64,000 bases of DNA, from the NCBI GenBank assembly GCA_024349765.1, contig AP026073.1, positions 3,472,001 to 3,536,000 on the forward strand. The letters are read 5' to 3'. A model generated the notes under the pieces. It was given only the letters and a program-made list of their open reading frames with translations. It had not been told where the DNA came from and did no database searches. The position numbers and the translations under genes are program-made. Numbering within the stretch: the stretch's first letter is position 1; every line of letters starts with the position of its first letter. Of the stretch, positions 1 through 7,399 are shown one piece after another. This DNA comes from Streptomyces nigrescens. Its GTDB lineage: Bacteria; Actinomycetota; Actinomycetes; Streptomycetales; Streptomycetaceae.

Positions 1-4
1 TCAG

Positions 5-76
5 TCAGTGCGGGGTGACCCGTCAGCGCGAAGTGACCCGTCAGTGCGAAGTGATACGTCGGTCCGATAGGTTCGG
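5..76. repeat. 18-bp tandem repeat, about 4 imperfect copies
   Basis: Four consecutive 18-bp units begin at 5, 23, 41 and 59. The first three read TCAGYGCGRRGTGAYMCG and the fourth is diverged. The array lies at the window edge in a stretch (1-238) where I see no convincing gene. Confidence 0.7.
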
Positions 77-238
77 CCTCCCCTTTGGTGGGGTGTCTTT
101 GGGTGCGCGTCCGTCGATGGCGCCGATGCCGTCCGGCCGGGGCGGCCGGCTCGATGACGAGTAGGGCGGCGGGTGCGGCGAGTCCGAAGCGGACAAGGCG
201 CAGCGGGTGCGGTCGTACACAGGCGGCGGGATCCGTGC

Positions 239-670
239 TCAGCCGGCGGTCGGCCAGGGCCAGCCGAGTTGGAGGAACATGCCGAGACGGTCGCTGACGG
301 CGCGTATTTCCGAGATCTTGCCGTCGGTGACGGTGAACCACCAGATCTGCTCGACCTCGAAGGCGCGGTTGGTGGGCTCGGGCATGCGCGGGTGGTAGCC
401 GGTGTGCGTACCGGTGACGGTCAGTCGGGCGACGACGGTGTCGTCCTCGGCGACCAGGGCGTCCGGCTGCATCACACCTTCGCCGAAGGCGTCGAGCTGC
501 TGGCGGAAGCCGTCGAAGGCCGCGCCGGGCTCGTCCGCCTCGCCGAAAATGATCTTGTTGTGGTCGATCACGTCGAGCGCCATGTATTGCGGCAGATCGT
601 CGAGTCGCCGCTCGTTGATCGCTCGGAAGAAATCCGCGACGACCTGCTTGTTCGCCATCGGTGACAGCAT
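239..670 (-). CDS. SnoaL-like / NTF2-fold polyketide cyclase family protein
   Basis: Protein of 143 aa in the NTF2-like alpha+beta barrel superfamily. The N-terminal helix (KQVVADFFRAINER) followed by the 'DVIDHN' stretch and the C-terminal 'IWWFTVTDGKISEIRAVSDRLGM' pattern are typical of SnoaL-like ester cyclases, which bind small hydrophobic ligands; the actual substrate cannot be told. The start at 670 is preceded by GGGGGA at a good distance, whereas an internal ATG at 658 has no ribosome site. It is divergent from the TetR gene at 773, and two palindromes lie between them, so it is probably the target of that repressor. The long open frame upstream of 670 on this strand is read-through of antisense sequence. 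Confidence 0.75.
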   Translation of the reverse strand: MLSPMANKQVVADFFRAINERRLDDLPQYMALDVIDHNKIIFGEADEPGAAFDGFRQQLDAFGEGVMQPDALVAEDDTVVARLTVTGTHTGYHPRMPEPTNRAFEVEQIWWFTVTDGKISEIRAVSDRLGMFLQLGWPWPTAG

Positions 671-685
671 GGAATCCCCCAAAGA

Positions 686-735
686 CTTACGATGTAAGAA
701 AGCTTCCGTGCACCACGGTAGACTTACGACGTAAG
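686..735. promoter_or_regulatory. Twin TetR-type operators in divergent promoter
   Basis: Two copies of the palindrome CTTACGAYGTAAG lie at 686-698 and 723-735, 37 bp apart, between the SnoaL-like gene and the TetR gene. Each has CTTAC/GTAAG arms around a 3-bp spacer. The placement fits repression of both genes by the TetR protein; binding is inferred. Confidence 0.7.
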
Positions 736-772
736 AAAAACAAGAGCGCTCGGCGAAGTCGGAGGAGCCACG

Positions 773-1459
773 GTGGGAAAACGGACACGCGGCGAGCGGG
801 CGGGCCTGTCCCGGACGCGGGTACTGGATGCTGCGCTGGCCCTGGTGGACCGGGAAGGGGCCGGAGCGTTGACGATGCGTCGCCTGGGAGTCGAGCTGGA
901 CGTGGAGGCGATGACGCTCTATCACTACGTGCCCAACAAGGACGCCCTGCTGGACGGCCTGGTGGAGCGGCTGTTCGCCCAGGCACTGCCATTCGCCGAC
1001 GAGAAGACGGAGCCCGACGCAGACGCGGAAAGCGCCGACTGGCGTGCACTGCTGCGCACGTACGCGGTCTCGCTGCGCCAAGCGCTGCTGCGCCACCCGG
1101 GCGTGCTCTCCTTCGCGGCGAGCCGCCCAGCGGTGACCCCGGCAACGCTCGATGCGGTGGAACGCGGTTTGACGGCCCTGACGGCGTCGGGATTTCCGCT
1201 GGGGTCGGCGGTGCACGCCCTCAACACACTCTCGCTCTTCGTCGTCGGCCACACCGCGGCCGAAGCCGCGCAGCCCACCCAGGCTGACGCCCCCGGTTCC
1301 CCCGCCTGGCTGGCCGAGCTGGACGCAACCCGCTATCCACTACTCACCCAGGCTGCCCGCAACGGCGCGGGAACGGACGACGCCGAGCGGTTCGACTTCG
1401 CCATCAACGCACTGGTCACTGGCTTTGGCGCCGCGCTCGACCAGGGGGTGTCCGGCTGA
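773..1459 (+). CDS. TetR/AcrR family transcriptional regulator, TetR_C_1-type C-terminal domain
   Basis: Protein of 228 aa. The N-terminal helix-turn-helix covers about residues 12-58 (SRTRVLDAALALVDREG ... MTLYHYVPNKDALLDGL), which resembles true tetracycline repressors rather than the AcrR type because of 'LYHYVPNKDALLD'. The C-terminal ligand-binding domain has the long helices expected of the TetR_C family. The GTG start at 773 is supported by GGAGGAG about 8 nt upstream. It is divergent from the SnoaL-like gene at 670, with two identical operator palindromes between them. Likely role: ligand-relieved repressor of the divergent pair. The ligand is unknown. Confidence 0.85.
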   Translation: MGKRTRGERAGLSRTRVLDAALALVDREGAGALTMRRLGVELDVEAMTLYHYVPNKDALLDGLVERLFAQALPFADEKTEPDADAESADWRALLRTYAVSLRQALLRHPGVLSFAASRPAVTPATLDAVERGLTALTASGFPLGSAVHALNTLSLFVVGHTAAEAAQPTQADAPGSPAWLAELDATRYPLLTQAARNGAGTDDAERFDFAINALVTGFGAALDQGVSG

Positions 1460-1462
1460 ACA

Positions 1463-1560
1463 CGAAGGGAGCCAGAGGGCGGTGGCTGCAGCGGTGACCG
1501 TGCCGGGGAAGACACAGCCGCGCTTGTCATAGCGGGTGGCCACCGCCCGCGCTGGCGGAC
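1463..1560 (-). pseudogene. C-terminal remnant of an IS5-type transposase
   Basis: On the minus strand this reads RAVATRYDKRGCVFPGTV followed by TAAATALWL, which matches the 'VATRYDKR...F.GTVT.AA...WL' end of Streptomyces IS5-family transposases. No DDE catalytic region, start or terminal inverted repeats remain. It is a short scar of an old insertion just downstream of the TetR gene. Confidence 0.6.
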
Positions 1561-1625
1561 CGTTGCAGCCCACCCAACGAGACACCCGGTACGAGGGACA
1601 CAACCACGGTGCCTACCCTCGTAGG

Positions 1626-1916
1626 GTGAACGGTCAGGAAACCACGGCGCATTTGGAGTGGTGGGCCAACCCATCAACCTCCCTGGCCCGTATCCCTGTC
1701 AGTGTGACGGCCACGCCCGGCGGCGGGTGGGACGCCACCGCCTCGCCCGCACTCGATCATGACGCCCGCGAAGACCTGCAACTGCTCATCGACGCCAGCC
1801 CGGTCTTCACGCTGCGCTTCCAGGACGGTTCGGTCACCGAGGTCACGGCGGAACACTCAGGAGACGTCAACCAGCTACGGCTGAGCGCCACCCCGGGTGC
1901 GGATGCGGACCTCTGA
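1626..1916 (+). CDS. Small conserved hypothetical protein, probably leaderless
   Basis: Protein of 96 aa, no family recognised. It is acidic, with two beta-rich halves (IPVSVTATPGGGWDATA and VFTLRFQDGSVTEVTAE), and no signal or membrane segment. I chose the GTG at 1626 because a -10-like TACCCT (1614-1619) lies exactly 6 nt before it, the layout of a leaderless actinomycete transcript. The open frame continues upstream to 1536 but there overlaps the transposase scar. Start and function are uncertain. Confidence 0.5.
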   Translation: MNGQETTAHLEWWANPSTSLARIPVSVTATPGGGWDATASPALDHDAREDLQLLIDASPVFTLRFQDGSVTEVTAEHSGDVNQLRLSATPGADADL

Positions 1917-2151
1917 TGAGAAGCACATGATTGCCCGGACCGGCTCTGGTCACTCAGCCGGCCGCCGCATCCGCGAAACGGCCCGCGCGAAGCTGTCGGC
2001 GGCCACCAGACCGGCCGGGCCGCCGGCTCATCGCCCGGCGCCGGGTCCCCATGTGGCCAGGGTCCCCATGTGCCCTGGGTCCGTATTGCTCATGTCCTCA
2101 ACGAGTGTCTGGGGGGAAGGAACTGCGCGAGTTCCCCAGCTCCTCGGGCCC

Positions 2152-2607
2152 TCAGCCTTCCTCGCTCGCCCCCTTCGCATCGAACGCCTGGGCCACGGCG
2201 AGGCTGTCTTCGTAGACATGGTGCCGGGTGACAAGGCCGTTTTCGATCGTGAGGTGCAGGGCGAACCGAGCACGATAGGCACGTCCGGTGGAGCGGGCGG
2301 TCTGACGGATCTCGCCGAGCACGACCGCGTCGTTGCCGTCGATGAGGATGCGCTCGATCTCGGTCGCCGCCTGCCCAGGCACGTGGTGCTCGGCGAGCTC
2401 GCGGTAGTGGTCTGCGGCATCCGCGCGGGTAGAACGGTGGCGGATCCACGGGGTGGCGCTACGACCGTGCTCGGACTCCGGCCAGTCGAGCTTCCAGTCG
2501 CCCTGCTCGGCATACATTTCCGCGATGCGCGCGGGATCGCCCTCGCCGATCCGGCGCAAGAGCTCCTCCACCGCAGTGCGAGTGGTAGTGGGTGCGGCTG
2601 ACGACAC
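2152..2607 (-). CDS. SnoaL-like / NTF2-family ketosteroid-isomerase-related protein
   Basis: Protein of 151 aa with the NTF2-like layout: N-terminal helix with 'LLRRIGEGDPARIAEMYAEQGDWKLDWP', a central RSTRADAADHYRELAEHHVPG segment and beta strands ending in 'LHLTIENGLVTRHHVYEDSLAVAQAF'. Proteins of this type (COG3631) include ketosteroid isomerases and many enzymes of unknown substrate. The GTG start at 2607 has GGAGAG 7 nt upstream. It is a different branch from the SnoaL-like protein at 239-670. The neighbourhood gives no pathway; the stretch 1917-2151 downstream holds no gene that I can support. Confidence 0.75.
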   Translation of the reverse strand: MSSAAPTTTRTAVEELLRRIGEGDPARIAEMYAEQGDWKLDWPESEHGRSATPWIRHRSTRADAADHYRELAEHHVPGQAATEIERILIDGNDAVVLGEIRQTARSTGRAYRARFALHLTIENGLVTRHHVYEDSLAVAQAFDAKGASEEG

Positions 2608-2815
2608 GGCATCTCTCCGATCCGATTTCCGCGTCTGATGACCGACGCGGTGAGATCAGCATTCTCGTCAGCCATGAGAGATCGACGCCATTACCTCGCA
2701 GGTAAACGCGGGGAGATCAAGATTCACTGCTCCTTGCACGTGCGTGCGGGCCGGGGTTGGTGACGGGGCTGGGGCTGCCCGCCCGCGTCGAAGTCGGCGC
2801 GGGCGTGCAGCGCGC

Positions 2816-3010
2816 TCACCACATCCAGTGCTGGAACCAGGCGGTGAGCAGAGTGATGGCGCTGCCGCCGACGGCGTACAGGGCGCCGCGCAACGGCTCC
2901 TGCCACAGAGGGCGGGTGCGCTGGTAGGAGTCTTCACGGTGTGGATGCTGGCTGGGGGTCCCCGTCTCGTCGGGGCGGCCCACCGGTGCGGTGGTACCGT
3001 CGCTTTCCAT
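2816..3010 (-). CDS. Small single-pass membrane protein, 64 aa
   Basis: The first about 40 residues are polar and charged (MESDGTTAPVGRPDETGTP ... REDSYQRTR), followed by one hydrophobic segment at about residues 42-62 (GALYAVGGSAITLLTAWFQH), giving a tail-anchored layout. An AGGAGG ribosome site 7 nt before the ATG is one of the strongest in the window, which is why I regard it as a real gene despite its size. No family is recognised. Upstream, on its leader side, lies a long inverted repeat (3069-3119). Confidence 0.6.
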   Translation of the reverse strand: MESDGTTAPVGRPDETGTPSQHPHREDSYQRTRPLWQEPLRGALYAVGGSAITLLTAWFQHWMW

Positions 3011-3068
3011 AGGTGTGCCTCCTGAAACTCGGGTCTTCGCGGTCCGGGGCTGTGTGGTGCATCGCTGG

Positions 3069-3119
3069 GAGAGCCCCCTCGACGCCCGGGCCTAGGAATC
3101 CGGTCGAGGTAGGGCTCTC
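3069..3119. other. Long inverted repeat upstream of the small membrane protein gene
   Basis: Arms GAGAGCCCCCTCGAC (3069-3083) and GTCGAGGTAGGGCTCTC (3103-3119) pair with one small bulge around a 19-nt loop. It could be a structured 5' leader for the gene starting at 3010, or a terminator for upstream transcription. No U-run follows on either strand. Confidence 0.5.
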
Positions 3120-3473
3120 TCATGCGTTGTCACGATGGTAGCGAGCGTAAGAAGGAACACCTTTTAAACGAGGGCTAGTTGAACGGTCGTCTCCGCTGCT
3201 CGTGACCGCGTGTGGTGCGTGTGTTGCGTGATCTGCGGTGCGGGCCGGCTGTTTTTACTTCCAAGCCGTCGCTGACCTGCACACCAATGCCAAGCCTGTG
3301 CTGGTCGTTACGCCCACATGGATGTGCACGATGGTGAACAGGGTCGTCAGCGATCCGATGATGAAGAGCTCTGAAGAGCCCACACAAGTGCACAAGACTC
3401 GTCGACCAGGACGATGAACGACTGTGGTGCCGGTCGGCACGTGAGCACGGCACCGGCTTCGTGTTGGTGAACC

Positions 3474-3543
3474 CGAGTCGACGGTGACCGAGTCGACGGT
3501 GACCGAGTCGACGGTGACCGAGTCGACGGTGACCGAGTCGACC
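3474..3543. repeat. 15-bp tandem repeat (4.7 copies) inside the glutamate dehydrogenase relic
   Basis: The unit CGAGTCGACGGTGAC starts at 3474, 3489, 3504 and 3519, with a partial copy at 3534. It is followed by two copies of CGACCAGGAACGGCAT ending at 3570. Every junction carries GTCGA, which suggests growth by slippage or microhomology-based duplication. Confidence 0.85.
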
Positions 3544-3660
3544 AGGAACGGCATCGACCAGGAACGGCATGTCGTCGGTGACGACCTCGATGACGGAGTG
3601 GCTGCAGGTCCAGCCGTTCTCCTGAGCCGTGCGGGGCGAGGGATACCTGACGTTGGCCTT
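3474..3660 (-). pseudogene. Relic of NAD-glutamate dehydrogenase N-terminal region with repeat expansion
   Basis: On the minus strand, 3660 to about 3547 reads KANVRYPSPRTAQENGWTCS then HSVIEVVTDDMPFLVD. This is the conserved N-terminal segment of the very large (about 1600 aa) Streptomyces NAD-dependent glutamate dehydrogenase (family pattern: ANVR...ENGWTCSHSVVEVVTDDMPFLVDSVT). Immediately afterwards the 16 bp coding MPFLV is duplicated, shifting the frame, and then a 15-bp unit coding DSVTV is repeated about 4.7 times. Nothing recognisable of the enzyme follows, so only about 35 original codons remain. The rest of 3180-3760 contains no gene that I can support. Confidence 0.7.
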
Positions 3661-3825
3661 CCGCTTCAAGAGTTGGTGTGTACAGCGAGTGAAGGGTGGG
3701 GAGTTTGATCCGCCACGTGCGACGCGGGCGGGCAATCTGGCACGTGCGGGGGTCATTCAAGGGGTTCCCGCTGCAGTGCGCCATGCATTGCGATCTACCA
3801 CTAGAGAAGAAGGACGCTCATCATC

Positions 3826-4035
3826 ATGAGCAACACCTCCGGCATTGAGACCCGTGAGATTGCCGACGACGAGCTCGACGGCGTCGCGGGTGGCCTGTCC
3901 GTCAGCGGTTCCGTGGAAGGCCTGACTGCCACGTTCGCCCCGGGCCCGAATGGCGTGCCCATCCTGACCGGCGGCTCCGTGAAGTCCCTCAGCCTCACTG
4001 TCTCGGACATCCCCCTGGGCCCGATCAGCAGCTGA
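3826..4035 (+). CDS. Orphan RiPP-like precursor peptide with double-glycine leader
   Basis: Peptide of 69 aa. Residues 1-23 (MSNTSGIETREIADDELDGV then AGG) end in the ELxxVxGG motif recognised by C39-type leader peptidases in lanthipeptide and other bacteriocin systems. The 46-residue remainder (from LSVSGSVEG to IPLGPISS) is rich in Ser, Thr, Gly and Pro and has no Cys, so lanthionine rings cannot form. The ATG at 3826 is preceded by GAAGGA about 11 nt upstream. No LanM, radical-SAM, ATP-grasp, YcaO, protease or transporter gene lies nearby, so it is an orphan precursor or a non-modified secreted peptide. A strong hairpin follows at 4118. Confidence 0.65.
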   Translation: MSNTSGIETREIADDELDGVAGGLSVSGSVEGLTATFAPGPNGVPILTGGSVKSLSLTVSDIPLGPISS

Positions 4036-4117
4036 GCCACACCTTCGGCACGGTGCTGACCCACCGGATGCCGGAACCGCCCCGAGGCGTGGTGAAGTAC
4101 TCGGGGTACTGACCGAA

Positions 4118-4156
4118 GTCGGCCTTCAAGACGTGCCTGTGGTCTTGAAGGCCGAC
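4118..4156. terminator. Perfect 15-bp stem hairpin terminator
   Basis: Arms GTCGGCCTTCAAGAC (4118-4132) and GTCTTGAAGGCCGAC (4142-4156) are exactly complementary around a 9-nt loop. It lies between the RiPP-like peptide gene and the gene at 4215 and probably ends the peptide transcript. There is no U-run, as is common in actinomycetes. Confidence 0.75.
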
Positions 4157-4214
4157 GTTGTCGTGTGGGGTGGCCGGCAGTGCCCCGCCCATCCGCGGCT
4201 GACAGGATGCCTGC

Positions 4215-4790
4215 ATGTCGAACACGGAACCGATCACCTATGCGCGGATAGCCGAAGTCCTCACCGGTCTTGGAATGATCACCAGTGAGCACGGCCAGAG
4301 CGTCCTGGCCGACGCCGTCGGCTACGCGAACGAGCCGATCACGCGCCGCTACGACATCGCAAGCGCCCTCGAATCCTTCGGCGTGGCGGTGTCCATCCAC
4401 TCCGATGACGTCGATTTCGCCGATGAGCACTACGAATGGCTGCTCAACGAGGCCGCGGCGCTCACCGGTGGTCAAGCCACTGTCTCCAACTACCGCTTTG
4501 AGAAGGCCAATCCGGACGACGAAGACTGTGGTCTGGGCACCATGCACTTCGCATGCAACGGCAAACCCTTCTCCTTCTCCATCGAGCAGGAGTCGAACGA
4601 TTACCTCGACATGGGAGCAGCGCAGGCGTCCATCGAAGCGCTCCGTCCCGAGGGTGGCCCCAGGGAGTTTCGCTGTGTCGTACAGGAAGGTCGGCAACTC
4701 GACGACGACATCATGGTTCTGGCCACGGCCGAGCAGCGGGAGGGGCTCCGCCAACACTTGGGTATCACTTTCCAGCGTCCTTGGCGCTGA
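4215..4790 (+). CDS. Hypothetical cytoplasmic protein, 191 aa
   Basis: No family recognised. The protein is acidic and soluble, with a helical first half (ITYARIAEVLTGLGMITSEH ... ALESFGVAVSIHSDDVDFA) and a beta-rich second half (GTMHFACNGKPFSFSIEQES). No signal peptide or membrane segment is visible. The ATG at 4215 has AGGA 8 nt upstream. It begins shortly after the hairpin at 4118-4156, so it should have its own promoter. Its regular codon use and full-length frame argue that it is real. Confidence 0.6.
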   Translation: MSNTEPITYARIAEVLTGLGMITSEHGQSVLADAVGYANEPITRRYDIASALESFGVAVSIHSDDVDFADEHYEWLLNEAAALTGGQATVSNYRFEKANPDDEDCGLGTMHFACNGKPFSFSIEQESNDYLDMGAAQASIEALRPEGGPREFRCVVQEGRQLDDDIMVLATAEQREGLRQHLGITFQRPWR

Positions 4791-4895
4791 TGCTGACCAC
4801 GGCACTGCCCATCGTCTTGAGGACGCGCGGGAGGGGAAGAGGTGGGTTGGGATGAAGCCTGGACCGGGAAATCGCTGTGCGACTAGGGTCCGCTG

Positions 4896-5822
4896 ATGTC
4901 TTTGATCGTTCCGTCGCTGCCGCCCGGCTACCGTTCGCGGGCCGCCAGCGCCCACGACATCCCGGCGATCCACGCCCTGGTCAGGGCCTGTGAACAGGAG
5001 ATGTACGGACGGACGCAGACCGATGCCGGGGTCATCGCCGCCGATCTCGTGCGGCCGGGCCTGGTGCCGGAGACCGACACCGTGCTCGTTCTTGACCGGG
5101 CCGGGCGGCTGGCGGCCCGGGCCTGGGTGGACCGGCGCTCGGAGATCGATGTGCATCCGCAGCACCGAGGACAGGGCTTGGGCGCTGCGCTGCTGGATTG
5201 GGCGCAGAGGCGGGCGCGGCAGGCCGGCAGCGACGGCATCGTGCAGACGGTGCCGGATGCTGACTCGGGTGCGGTCGCGCTGCTGCGCTCGCGCGGGTAC
5301 GAGCCGCTGGTGACCTCGTGGCTGTTGGAATTCGCCATGTCTGAAGAGCCTGCCGTGCCGGAGCCGCCGAGGGGTGTCACGGTGAGGTTCTTTCGCGACG
5401 GTGACGGGCCCGCTGCGCATGTGCTCGTTCAGGATGCGTTCGACGAGTGGCAGGAACGGCGGCAGGCCTACGAGGAGTGGGCCATGCATACCGTTGAGCG
5501 GCCGGCATTCGCCCCGACGTTGTCGGCTCTGGCCTTCGCGGGTGATCAACTGGTGGGCGCCGCACTGGCGTTGGATGTGCCGGGGACGGACGAGGGCTAT
5601 GTGGAGCAGGTCGCCGTACGCCGTGATCACCGCGGGCGGGGGATCGCCCGGCTGCTGCTGCGCCACACCTTCCGTGCCTTCCACCGGGCGGGTCGCCGTT
5701 CCTGCACGCTGTGGACGCACTCGGACACCGGGGCGCTCGACCTCTATCTACGAGTGGGCATGACGGTCCGGCGCAGCTCCACGGTCTTTCGTAAAGCCTT
5801 GTGCGATGACCTTCGTTCCTAG
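4896..5822 (+). CDS. Tandem-domain GNAT N-acetyltransferase
   Basis: Protein of 308 aa with two GNAT folds. The first covers about residues 8-140 with the acetyl-CoA loop 'HPQHRGQGLGAALL'; the second covers about 155-305 with 'VAVRRDHRGRGIARLLLRHT'. Both carry the Q/RxxGxG/A pyrophosphate-binding motif. This two-domain layout is that of mycothiol-synthase-like and other actinobacterial double GNATs; the acceptor substrate is unknown. A -10-like TAGGGT at 4884-4889, 6 nt before the ATG, suggests a leaderless transcript and fixes the start. The neighbours do not indicate a pathway. Confidence 0.85.
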   Translation: MSLIVPSLPPGYRSRAASAHDIPAIHALVRACEQEMYGRTQTDAGVIAADLVRPGLVPETDTVLVLDRAGRLAARAWVDRRSEIDVHPQHRGQGLGAALLDWAQRRARQAGSDGIVQTVPDADSGAVALLRSRGYEPLVTSWLLEFAMSEEPAVPEPPRGVTVRFFRDGDGPAAHVLVQDAFDEWQERRQAYEEWAMHTVERPAFAPTLSALAFAGDQLVGAALALDVPGTDEGYVEQVAVRRDHRGRGIARLLLRHTFRAFHRAGRRSCTLWTHSDTGALDLYLRVGMTVRRSSTVFRKALCDDLRS

Positions 5823-5956
5823 ATTGTGGCCGTGGGAGTCCGCAGCGTGCGCGCGCCAAGGGCATAGCCAACCCGCCGCCAAGCAGGGCGACTTCGCCTG
5901 AGCGTGCCTCCGTCGAGACGCGTGATGCGGTGATGCGCCATTGCGGATCGGTCCGG

Positions 5957-6679
5957 CTACCGTGCCGTCAGTGTGGTGACCAGTTCGTCCAGTCCGTTGA
6001 AGTGCCAGTCGAAGGCGTCGGAATGCGTCGGTGGATCCCCGACCGGTCGCTGGACGTAGGCGGTGCGCATGCCCCTGGCCTGAGCTCCGCGGAGGTCCCA
6101 GGCGTGGGCGGCCACCATGAGCACGCGTGACGGTGGACATCCGGCGGTGTCGAGGGCGAGTTGGTAGACCTCCGGCGCCGGCTTGTACGCCGTGACGGAT
6201 TCGGCGGACAGGGCTTGGTGCCAGCGCAGCCCGGCATGTGCGTTGAGTCGAAGCAGGGCGGCGCGGCTGGCGTTGGAGAGTCCCAGCACGGGGAAGTGCG
6301 GGGTGAGCCGGTCGAGACCGGCGACGGAGTCGCTCCAGGCAGGCAGGCGCTGACCGGCGGTTGCCAGTCGGGCGAGGGTTGCCGGATCGGTGAGTCCGGC
6401 ACGGTCGACCACCCGTTGCGCTGCCTCGCCATCGATGATCTCGCTGTTGGCGTAGGCGCGGTGACCTTGCCCGATGCGTTGCTGCTCGCGCTCAACGTGC
6501 TCCTGCCACACGGTGAGCAGCTCGTCGATGGTCTCGTCGTCGGAAGCGGGCACCGCGTCACGGATTTCGGCCCGAAGGCCGGCGGGTTCGTCGACCAGGG
6601 TGCCGAGGACATCGAAGACCACGGCCTCTATGCCGTGGATCTCGGCCAGGCATTTTCCCGTTCGGCGGATCTCGGCCAT
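5957..6679 (-). CDS. Haloacid dehalogenase type II (HAD superfamily)
   Basis: Protein of 240 aa with the HAD motifs: motif I near the N-terminus (VVFDVLGTLVDE, Asp nucleophile), motif II 'LGLSNAS', motif III Lys in 'SVTAYKPAPEVYQLAL', and 'MVAAHAWDLRGAQARGMRTA', which fits the L-2-haloacid dehalogenase subgroup. The expected reaction is hydrolysis of 2-haloacids to 2-hydroxyacids, but many members act on other substrates. It is divergent from the CGNR regulator at 6769, with a long palindromic region between, so joint regulation is likely. No strong ribosome site is seen before 6679. Confidence 0.85.
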   Translation of the reverse strand: MAEIRRTGKCLAEIHGIEAVVFDVLGTLVDEPAGLRAEIRDAVPASDDETIDELLTVWQEHVEREQQRIGQGHRAYANSEIIDGEAAQRVVDRAGLTDPATLARLATAGQRLPAWSDSVAGLDRLTPHFPVLGLSNASRAALLRLNAHAGLRWHQALSAESVTAYKPAPEVYQLALDTAGCPPSRVLMVAAHAWDLRGAQARGMRTAYVQRPVGDPPTHSDAFDWHFNGLDELVTTLTAR

Positions 6680-6705
6680 GCGTTATCCCGTTCGTTCGTC
6701 TTACG

Positions 6706-6769
6706 CGTCACCATCTCAACAGGTGACGGATCTTGCCGAACGGGTGCGTCACCGGTCAAGATGGTGACG
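6706..6769. promoter_or_regulatory. Operator region between HAD gene and CGNR regulator
   Basis: CGTCACCATCT (6706-6716) and AGATGGTGACG (6759-6769) are exact inverted repeats. Between them GGTGAC and GTCACC recur, making nested palindromes such as GTCACC-N9-GGTGAC. The second arm touches the regulator's start codon, so this is a likely autoregulatory and divergent operator. Confidence 0.6.
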
Positions 6770-7341
6770 TGAATTTCGCGTTCGTGAGCGGCAACCCAGC
6801 CCTCGATCTGGCCGGCACCGTGGGATCTCGTCGAGACGAGCCCACCGACCTCCTGGCCGCGCCCGTGGACCTCGAACGGTGGGTGGCCGAGTGTGACGAG
6901 CTCCCCGACGGTGTCACCGCCGACTTCGCCACCTTCGAGTCCGCGCTGTCACTGCGCGAAGCGATCTACCAACTCGCGCTCGACCGGGTGCTCGACCGGC
7001 CCTTCGATCCGCGCAGCCTCGGGATCGTCAACGACACGGCTGCCGGGCCAGTGCCCACACTCCAGCTCAGTGACACCGGGCTGCAGGTGTCGGGAGACCT
7101 CGCGGCAGTGCTGGCTCACATAGCCAGAAGTGGGATCGCCGTGCTCGGCGATCCTCACGCCTGTCTGAAGGAGTGCGGCCGTACTGGCTGCACTCGCATC
7201 TATCTCGACCGTTCACGCGGCGCCCGGCGCACCTGGTGCGGGATGGACGAGTGCGGCAACCGCGTCAAGGCGTCGGCCTATCGCGCTCGCAGACGCGCTT
7301 CGATGACCAGAGCCGAAGGCCGTGGGAACGAGGCTCCCTGA
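6769..7341 (+). CDS. CGNR zinc-finger (ABATE domain) transcriptional regulator
   Basis: Protein of 190 aa from the GTG at 6769. The N-terminal half is an ABATE stress-response domain (starting 'VNFAFVSGNPALDLAGTVG', with 'LREAIYQLALDRV'). The C-terminal half carries the CGNR zinc finger: C in 'ECGRTGCTRIYLDRSRG' and 'TWCGMDECGNRVKASAYR', the latter with the name-giving CGNR. Such proteins are probable DNA-binding regulators of an adjacent enzyme gene. Here that is the divergent HAD dehalogenase, with palindromes in the shared promoter. An upstream in-frame ATG at 6733 would place the operator inside the gene, so GTG 6769 is preferred. Confidence 0.8.
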   Translation: MNFAFVSGNPALDLAGTVGSRRDEPTDLLAAPVDLERWVAECDELPDGVTADFATFESALSLREAIYQLALDRVLDRPFDPRSLGIVNDTAAGPVPTLQLSDTGLQVSGDLAAVLAHIARSGIAVLGDPHACLKECGRTGCTRIYLDRSRGARRTWCGMDECGNRVKASAYRARRRASMTRAEGRGNEAP

Positions 7342-7345
7342 CGTC

Positions 7346-7378
7346 ACCAGCCACCAGCCACCAGCCACCAGCCACCAG
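7346..7378. repeat. 7-bp tandem repeat ACCAGCC
   Basis: About 4.7 copies of ACCAGCC immediately after the CGNR gene, with looser copies (CCACCGGCCACCAGT) continuing to about 7410. This is a simple-sequence tract in the gap between convergent genes. Confidence 0.8.
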
Positions 7379-7399
7379 TCATCCGCCACCGGCCACCAG

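Noticed and set aside
173-664. 163-aa plus-strand frame over the SnoaL-like gene
   Set aside because: Antisense reading (Asp/Val/Gly-rich) of a recognisable NTF2-fold protein.
239-1252. Full 337-aa version of the SnoaL-like gene
   Set aside because: Residues before position 670 are antisense to the TetR gene; the domain and ribosome site place the start at 670.
3069-3119. Long inverted repeat considered as a tRNA or attachment site
   Set aside because: It does not fold into a cloverleaf, has no anticodon arm or T-loop motif, and no integrase gene lies nearby.
4025-4237. 70-aa minus-strand frame between the RiPP-like gene and 4215
   Set aside because: It spans the strong hairpin and overlaps both neighbours; no ribosome site or domain.
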